Shown here one piece after another: positions 16,373 to 19,665 of a DNA stretch of 19,665 nucleotides (the stretch's first letter is position 1; each line of letters opens with the position of its first letter). A model generated the notes under the pieces. The model ran no database searches and was not told where the DNA came from. It worked only from the letters and a program-made list of their open reading frames with translations. Source of the DNA: Rhodothermales bacterium (GTDB lineage Bacteria; Bacteroidota; Rhodothermia; Rhodothermales; UBA10348); assembly GCA_013003255.1 (NCBI GenBank), contig JABDJZ010000589.1:1-19665 (forward strand), in the 5' to 3' direction. The position numbers were made by a program, and so were the translations under genes.

Positions 16373-17461
16373 ATGAGTCGAAACATCAGACTCGGCACCT
16401 TCATCCTCGTTGGTGCCATCATCATGATCCTGGCCCTGTTCACGATCGGAAACAGGACGTTCCTGTTCTCCGATACGATGACGGTCAAGACGCGGTATTC
16501 CCGTGTCGCTGGACTGCAGGCCGGGGCATCGGTGCAATACCAGGGAATCAACGTAGGCCGGGTTTCCAACGTCCGACTACCTTCGACGCCGGCAGACCGG
16601 ATCGAAGTGTCCATGGCCATCACCAATCGGGCCTCGCACCTCATCCGCACCACCACCCAGGCTCAGATCAAGTCGGACGGTCTCGTGGGTGACCAGATCA
16701 TTGTTCTGGTCGCGGCAACTGAGCCGGGAGAGCTTGTCGAGGAGGGCGAATACCTGCCCGGGGTTGACCCGTTTGACCTCTTTGAGATTAGCGACAAGGC
16801 CATCGCCTCCGTCCGTGGTTTTGAGCAGGTGGCCCGCTCCTTTGAGCAGATCATGCTGGACATCCAGAAGGGTGAGGGCACGCTGGGCAAGATTGTGTAC
16901 GACCCCTCGCTGTACGACGAAATGGTGGCTACCGCCAACGAGACGCGAAGGGCGATGAACAGCCTCGCCGTCAGCGGTGAAGCCACGGCCGAATTGCTGG
17001 TTGGTGTCGCAGACCGCGCCACCGACGGGATCGAGTCCGTCCTGCAGAAGATGGAGAGCGGCGATGGCACCATTGCCCGGCTCCTGAATGACCCGGCCAT
17101 CTATGAGGCCGTCCTGGCTTCCGCCGATACCCTGCGCGGCATTGCCTCAGAGTTGCAGGCCATGACGTCCGTGGCCGAAAACGCGGCCACCTGGGGGGCA
17201 CTCGGCTCCTACCGGTTCGCCGAGTTGATGGAAGCCGCGAAGCACAACTGGCTGTTCAAGCGCTACTTCGAGGAGCGGGGACACCTGGACCAGGCACCCT
17301 TCGAAATCAGGGAGCAGGCCATCTCCGACAGCTATCGCCAGATCGAGGCCCGTCAGCGGGAGTTGCTCCTCTGGGAGAACCGACTGCGCGGGATGGAAGC
17401 GCGTCTGGATTCGCTGCAGCGCGCCGCCAGTACGTCCATCGAGCAGCAGGACCCCGAGTAG
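16373..17461 (+). CDS. mlaD: MlaD-like MCE domain protein
   Basis: The protein (362 residues) has one N-terminal membrane helix (8-25) and then a single MCE domain at about 36-115 (VAGLQAGASVQYQGINVGRV and 'IKSDGLVGDQII'). MCE domains form hexameric rings that bind phospholipid in the periplasm. E. coli MlaD is about 180 residues, so roughly 180 extra residues follow the domain. They are mostly helical and include two copies of a short motif: GEGTLGKIVYDPSLYDEM (167-184) and GDGTIARLLNDPAIYEAV (230-247). Next comes 'HNWLFKRYFEERG' (291-303) and a likely coiled coil at 310-350. This long-tail form is common in MCE proteins outside Enterobacteria and may build a helical tube below the ring (inference). 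A 30-base gap separates it from mlaF, the largest gap in the string. Confidence 0.93.
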   Translation: MSRNIRLGTFILVGAIIMILALFTIGNRTFLFSDTMTVKTRYSRVAGLQAGASVQYQGINVGRVSNVRLPSTPADRIEVSMAITNRASHLIRTTTQAQIKSDGLVGDQIIVLVAATEPGELVEEGEYLPGVDPFDLFEISDKAIASVRGFEQVARSFEQIMLDIQKGEGTLGKIVYDPSLYDEMVATANETRRAMNSLAVSGEATAELLVGVADRATDGIESVLQKMESGDGTIARLLNDPAIYEAVLASADTLRGIASELQAMTSVAENAATWGALGSYRFAELMEAAKHNWLFKRYFEERGHLDQAPFEIREQAISDSYRQIEARQRELLLWENRLRGMEARLDSLQRAASTSIEQQDPE

Positions 17462-17462
17462 G

Positions 17463-18053
17463 TTGCCCGCCGCCGAGCACTACCACATTCCCGGTGCGTG
17501 GGACCCCACACGCTCGGTTCTCGGTCGTGCCCTCGCGCGGTTCGATAGCGACCGGCTACGCGCAGAGACCACTTTCTACGTCCTGGCCGTTGCCGCCGTG
17601 ACCGGCTATGTGGTCTTCACGTTTCTGGGATGGGCGTGGATCAACTGGGACGGTCCTCCGACCGAGGCGGAGGCATTCCGATACTGGATCCTGCAGTCAG
17701 CCGGGACCAGCGCCGTCCTCCTGCTGGCGTGGTTCGGCCGACGGCGTGGTGTGAACGTGTTCGTAACAGAACAGAAATTGCGGATCGTGGCCCGTGGCGC
17801 GCCCGAGATCACCATCGACTACAGCGACATCGAATACTGCGAGCGCATCCCCGGCATCCAATACCAGCAGCACTACCGCCTGTATGCCGAAACCCGGAGT
17901 TTTCCGGGCCGGATGCCCGAGCGCCTGGTGTTGGTTCAAACGTCCCGTTTCCCGGTGATCCTGGGCCTTCGATCCGCCGAGCAGGAACTCTTCCTCCAGC
18001 AGGTTCTGAGCCAGCGAGAGGCTCGCCGTCGGGAAACGCACCGGGTGGCCTGA
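17463..18053 (+). CDS. Hypothetical membrane protein, two helices and possible PH-like domain
   Basis: I do not recognise a named family. The frame starts at TTG 17463, one base after the mlaD stop, and encodes 196 residues; no ATG or GTG gives a sensible N-terminus. Two membrane helices are visible (about 37-58 and 75-91), then a basic loop 'GRRRG'. A predicted all-beta region runs from 97 to 168 (VNVFVTEQKLRIVARGAPEI, 'TIDYSDIEYCERIPG', 'ERLVLVQTSRFPVILGL') and ends in one helix (171-185, SAEQELFLQQVLSQR). Two helices followed by strands and a final helix is the layout of bacterial PH-domain (bPH/YdbS-like) membrane proteins. That match is by shape, not by diagnostic motif. The stop shares one base with the tgt start. 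Because it is locked between mlaD and tgt, an accessory role in the envelope lipid system is possible. Confidence 0.7.
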   Translation: MPAAEHYHIPGAWDPTRSVLGRALARFDSDRLRAETTFYVLAVAAVTGYVVFTFLGWAWINWDGPPTEAEAFRYWILQSAGTSAVLLLAWFGRRRGVNVFVTEQKLRIVARGAPEITIDYSDIEYCERIPGIQYQQHYRLYAETRSFPGRMPERLVLVQTSRFPVILGLRSAEQELFLQQVLSQREARRRETHRVA

Positions 18054-19183
18054 TGGAATTCATCCTGGAACACACCGATGCGGGGACCGGTGCCCGAGCC
18101 GGACGCATCGAAACTGACCATGGCACCATCCTGACCCCCGTCTTCATGCCGGTCGGGACGGTGGGCTCGGTAAAGGGCGTCTCGCCCCGCGAACTGAAGC
18201 AGGATATCGGCGCTCAGATTACGCTCGGCAACACCTACCACCTGTATCTGCGCCCCGGCACCGAGGTGCTTCAGAAGGCCGGTGGACTTCACCGGTTTCA
18301 GAACTGGGACGCGCCCATTCTGACCGATTCCGGCGGCTACCAGGTCTTTTCGCTCTCCGGGATTCGCAAGCTGAGCGAGGAAGGCGTCCGTTTTCAGAGT
18401 CATCTGGATGGATCCTATCACATGTTCTCGCCCGAGGCCGTGATGGATATCCAAAGAGCCATCGGTGCGGACATCATGATGGTGCTGGACGAATGCCCTC
18501 CGGGCGATGCGTCCCACACGTACGCGGACGAATCGAATGATCTGACCATCCGGTGGGCCCGCCGGTGTCGCGAGCACTTCGACAACCACCCTCCTCTGTA
18601 CGGGCACGGGCAGGCGCTCTTCGGAATCGTCCAAGGCGTCGTCTATCCCGACCTGCGCCGGAAGTCTGCCGAGCAGTTGCTTGAGATCGGCTTCCCCGGA
18701 TACGCCATTGGGGGGCTGTCGGTGGGAGAACCCGCCGAGCAGATGTACGAGATGGTGGAGGTGGTCAACGAGGTGCTTCCCACGGACAAGCCCCGTTACC
18801 TCATGGGCGTGGGCACGCCGGCCAACCTGATCGAGAACGTGGCGCGGGGCGTCGACATGTTCGACTGCGTCATGCCGACCCGGAATGGGCGAAACGGAAC
18901 CATGTTTACCACACAGGGGATCGTCAACATCCGGAACGCCAAGTGGAAGGAGGCCTTCGAGCCCGTGGACCAGGGGCTCGACACGTTCTTTTCGAGCGCG
19001 TTTACCAAGGCCTACACCCGACACCTGATCCAGTCCGGCGAGATTCTGGGGCTTCGGATAACCACCATGCAGAACCTGGCACTGTACCACTGGGTGATGC
19101 AGTCGGCGCGCGAGGCCATCTTTGCCGACAACTTTGGCCCCTGGATGCAGCGGGTCCTGCCGGATCTGACCGGGCGGCTGTAG
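18053..19183 (+). CDS. tgt: Queuine/preQ1 tRNA-guanine transglycosylase
   Basis: The protein has 376 residues, the standard length, from ATG 18053, whose A is shared with the TGA of the upstream gene. A longer open frame from 17630 is read through the neighbour in a wrong frame and is not used. Tgt replaces guanine 34 of GUN-anticodon tRNAs with preQ1, a step in queuosine formation. Active-site residues are present: D92 (TDSGGYQ), D146 (LDECPP), Q194 (FGIVQG), GG220-221 and the nucleophile D271 (MFDCVMPTRN). The C-terminal zinc site is unusual: the positions equivalent to E. coli C302, C304, C307 and H333 are L309, T311, S314 and Q340, with identical spacing and no gaps. Some Bacteroidota Tgt proteins are thought to lack the cysteines (from memory), so the gene is probably still functional. 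No other queuosine gene is in the window. Confidence 0.95.
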   Translation: MEFILEHTDAGTGARAGRIETDHGTILTPVFMPVGTVGSVKGVSPRELKQDIGAQITLGNTYHLYLRPGTEVLQKAGGLHRFQNWDAPILTDSGGYQVFSLSGIRKLSEEGVRFQSHLDGSYHMFSPEAVMDIQRAIGADIMMVLDECPPGDASHTYADESNDLTIRWARRCREHFDNHPPLYGHGQALFGIVQGVVYPDLRRKSAEQLLEIGFPGYAIGGLSVGEPAEQMYEMVEVVNEVLPTDKPRYLMGVGTPANLIENVARGVDMFDCVMPTRNGRNGTMFTTQGIVNIRNAKWKEAFEPVDQGLDTFFSSAFTKAYTRHLIQSGEILGLRITTMQNLALYHWVMQSAREAIFADNFGPWMQRVLPDLTGRL

Positions 19184-19185
19184 GT

Positions 19186-19191
19186 AGGAGG
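19186..19191 (+). promoter_or_regulatory. Shine-Dalgarno-like site before ispH
   Basis: AGGAGG lies at 19186-19191, only three bases before ATG 19195 and inside the 11-base gap after tgt. It is the only strong anti-16S match next to a plus-strand start in this window, where most genes either overlap their neighbour or have no such site. The spacing is shorter than usual, so it may be weak or fortuitous. It still supports ATG 19195 as the start of ispH. Confidence 0.45.
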
Positions 19192-19194
19192 GGC

Positions 19195-19665
19195 ATGGCC
19201 CGAACCTTTCAAGTCCCCGAGTTCTACCGCTCCCCCATCGTCTCGGCGGTGAAGGCAGCGCGCAAGATGGCGGATCCCCGCAAGAAGGATCTGTCGCCCA
19301 GCGTCCTGGACTTCGGACCCGTCCGCTTCAAGCTGGCCCGCCACTTCGGTTTCTGCTATGGTGTGGAAAATGCCATTGAGATTGCCTACCGGGCACTGGA
19401 TGAGCACCCGGGGAAACGACTCTTCCTGCTCTCGGAAATGATTCACAACCCGCACGTGAATCAGGATCTGCGTGAGCGTGGGATCGAGTTTTTGCGCTCC
19501 ACCACAGGCGAACAGCTCATTCCGTTTGATACCCTCCAGCAGGGCGACGTGGTCATCATTCCGGCCTTCGGGGCCTCCGTCGAGATCAAGAAGGACCTTG
19601 AAGCGCGTGGCGTGGACGTGGCGTCGTACGATACTACCTGTCCATTCGTCGAGAAGGTCTGGAAG
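19195..19665 (+). CDS. ispH: 4-hydroxy-3-methylbut-2-enyl diphosphate reductase IspH, 5' part
   Basis: The first 157 codons are present and the frame runs off the right edge. IspH catalyses the last step of the MEP pathway, making IPP and DMAPP with a [4Fe-4S] cluster. Two cluster cysteines are visible: C54 (FGFCYGVENA) and C149 (YDTTCPFVEKVWK). The substrate-binding histidine motif appears as IHNPHVNQ with H84. The third cysteine must lie beyond the edge. About 45 residues precede the first conserved strand, whereas E. coli IspH begins almost at the cysteine motif. The 'HNPxVNQ' and 'IPAFGAS' blocks (the latter replacing E. coli 'SAHGVS') resemble the plant/cyanobacterial branch. The gene follows tgt by 11 bases and probably shares the long transcript. 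The identity is secure. Confidence 0.95.
   Translation, partial: MARTFQVPEFYRSPIVSAVKAARKMADPRKKDLSPSVLDFGPVRFKLARHFGFCYGVENAIEIAYRALDEHPGKRLFLLSEMIHNPHVNQDLRERGIEFLRSTTGEQLIPFDTLQQGDVVIIPAFGASVEIKKDLEARGVDVASYDTTCPFVEKVWK

Noticed and set aside
15329..16537. Long minus-strand open frame (402 codons) opposite mlaE, mlaF and the start of mlaD
   Set aside because: It is antisense to intact ABC transporter genes whose motifs are all present. The translation is low in hydrophobic order and resembles no family.
17630..18052. Possible 141-codon N-terminal extension of tgt
   Set aside because: The extension is the wrong frame of the upstream membrane-protein gene. Tgt proteins begin at the 'MEFILEHTDAG' segment, encoded from 18053.
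17936..19090. Minus-strand open frame (384 codons) opposite tgt
   Set aside because: It is a shadow of tgt; the Gly/His/Val-rich composition is typical of the antisense of GC-rich genes, with no domain pattern.

Overview
The window (about 62% G+C by eye) looks like chromosomal DNA of a Bacteroidota-type bacterium, most likely from the high-GC Rhodothermota side (Rhodothermales relatives). Three things point there: a secreted peptidase ending in a type A sorting domain of the type IX secretion system (YPNPF motif), mostly absent Shine-Dalgarno sites, and a promoter of the Bacteroidota form TTG-N19-TAnTTTG at 1801-1829. The lineage is an inference from these features, not a database result. I see no tRNA, rRNA, CRISPR array, insertion sequence, phage gene or other sign of recent transfer. 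Nearly every base is in a gene.

Layout. Positions 1-839 hold the 3' end of an outer-membrane beta-barrel gene. An EcsC-family gene (889-1719) and an exported M23 metallopeptidase with a T9SS tail (1858-3450) follow on the plus strand. Two methyltransferase genes lie on the minus strand: an m5C RNA methyltransferase of the NOL1/NOP2/Sun (RsmB/RsmF) family (4084-5046) and, overlapping its stop by one base, a small class I SAM methyltransferase (3476-4084). A 187-bp divergent gap containing an inverted repeat separates them from clpX (5234-6508), which ends at a strong intrinsic terminator (6553-6588).

From 6663 to the end of the window runs one tightly packed plus-strand gene string, probably a single operon of at least nine genes: yihY/brkB-like, tamA-like (Omp85 family), tamB, mlaE, mlaF, mlaD, a two-helix membrane protein with a possible PH-like domain, tgt, and the start of ispH. 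Junctions are overlaps of 14, 1, 4 and 1 bases or gaps of 6, 30, 1 and 11 bases. The first seven genes are all envelope proteins. They combine a TamAB envelope-spanning bridge with an MCE-type phospholipid ABC transporter, both linked in other bacteria to moving phospholipid between inner and outer membranes. The last two are housekeeping genes for tRNA queuosine modification and the MEP isoprenoid pathway.

The most interesting points are the co-location of TamAB with MlaEFD and a YihY protein in one translationally coupled string, a Tgt in which all four zinc-ligand positions appear substituted, and an IspH with an N-terminal extension and plant/cyanobacterial-type motifs. I did not find a clearly new defence or mobile system; these are mostly core genes.
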